From positions 1 to 12,603 of the forward strand of contig CABUQV010000040.1 of the NCBI GenBank assembly GCA_902493855.1: 12,603 bases of DNA, read 5' to 3'. Positions 12,539 to 12,603 of the stretch are shown one piece after another. Under the pieces are notes generated by a model. It ran no database searches. It was given only the letters and a program-made list of their open reading frames with translations, and was not told where the DNA came from. Every line of letters starts with the position of its first letter. Within the stretch, counting starts at the first letter, position 1. The stretch is from an uncultured Collinsella sp. Lineage in GTDB: Bacteria > Actinomycetota > Coriobacteriia > Coriobacteriales > Coriobacteriaceae. A program made the translations under genes and the position numbers.

Positions 12539-12603
12539 CAAGGTGACGTGAAAGAGGAGGGAAGCGTACTTCGGTACGCGACCGACGATTGAACGTCAGA
12601 TTG
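12539..12603 (+). ncRNA. Candidate structured RNA element, cut by window edge
   Basis: Three nested stems can be drawn. The outer one pairs CAA (12539-12541) with TTG (12601-12603), then, after a GG/GA internal loop, TGACGT (12544-12549) with ACGTCA (12593-12598). The inner stem is GCGTAC (12564-12569) with GTACGC (12574-12579), closed by TTCG, i.e. an extra-stable cUUCGg tetraloop on the plus strand. GG/CC pairs flank it across an AA/GA internal loop. These internal G-A mismatches are features of folded RNA more than of DNA palindromes. It may continue past the window. A DNA-level repeat remains possible. Confidence 0.4.

Larger units (their letters stand above)
12258..12603. other. 346-bp gene-free right edge: recQ upstream region and structured repeats
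   Basis: No gene is supported. From left to right: the possible recQ -10, a stretch without recognisable elements (12330-12405), the 56-bp hairpin repeat (12409-12464), a segment with CGCTG...CAGCG complementarity (12498-12520), and the nested stem with a TTCG loop that runs into the window end. The segment near 12470-12495, read inverted, has TTTCCACGCTC and AGTGTCCA, words also seen at 1219-1240. Confidence 0.6.

Noticed and set aside
1..12603. tRNA, rRNA, IS element with transposase, or prophage
   Set aside because: No cloverleaf, rRNA segment, transposase motif or phage gene was recognised; the palindromes lack an associated transposase in this window.

Overview
This 12.6-kb stretch looks like chromosomal DNA from a high-GC gut actinobacterium of the class Coriobacteriia, most like Collinsella. 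The basis is gene content and style: GC-rich codon choice, AAGGAG-type ribosome binding sites, a MetA with the acetyl-CoA-specifying glutamate, an FrlB-type deglycase, and gene-free gaps filled with palindromic REP-like elements. The genus is an inference, since no search was possible.

Layout, left to right. (1) Bases 1-808, minus strand: the N-terminal 269 residues of an AlbA_2 (Schlafen AlbA_2 type) protein, cut by the window edge. (2) 809-1378: a gap dense in repeats, with two clusters of TATCTCTC/GAGAGATA words, a candidate promoter, an operator-like palindrome and a perfect 21-bp inverted repeat. (3) 1379-4417, plus: a large M16C (PreP/falcilysin-type) zinc peptidase with a strong terminator. 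(4) 4418-4811: a gap with two related palindromes, followed by the promoter of a hicAB toxin-antitoxin pair (4812-5397); this promoter contains an SOS-box-like site and TTGCAAC half-sites. (5) 5519-6115, plus: 5-formyltetrahydrofolate cyclo-ligase. (6) 6158-7084, minus: MetA, predicted to use acetyl-CoA. (7) 7295-8272, plus: an NAD-dependent L-2-hydroxyacid dehydrogenase of the LDH/HicDH family, ending in a strong terminator. (8) 8404-12257, minus: recQ, a GntR/UTRA regulator and an FrlB-like SIS-domain deglycase, all co-directional; recQ and gntR are only 2 bp apart. (9) 12258-12603: the recQ promoter region, a long hairpin repeat and a nested stem capped by a cUUCGg tetraloop at the window edge.

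Most genes are ordinary housekeeping or metabolic functions: folate salvage, methionine synthesis, 2-oxoacid reduction, peptide turnover and DNA repair. The more distinctive parts are the repeat-rich control region of the AlbA_2 gene, the layered control region of hicAB, the paired GTTCTATGTTGT sites around the deglycase promoter, the several families of intergenic palindromes, and the RNA-like fold at the right edge. I found no clear new multi-gene defence or biosynthetic system; the best candidates for undescribed biology are these non-coding elements.
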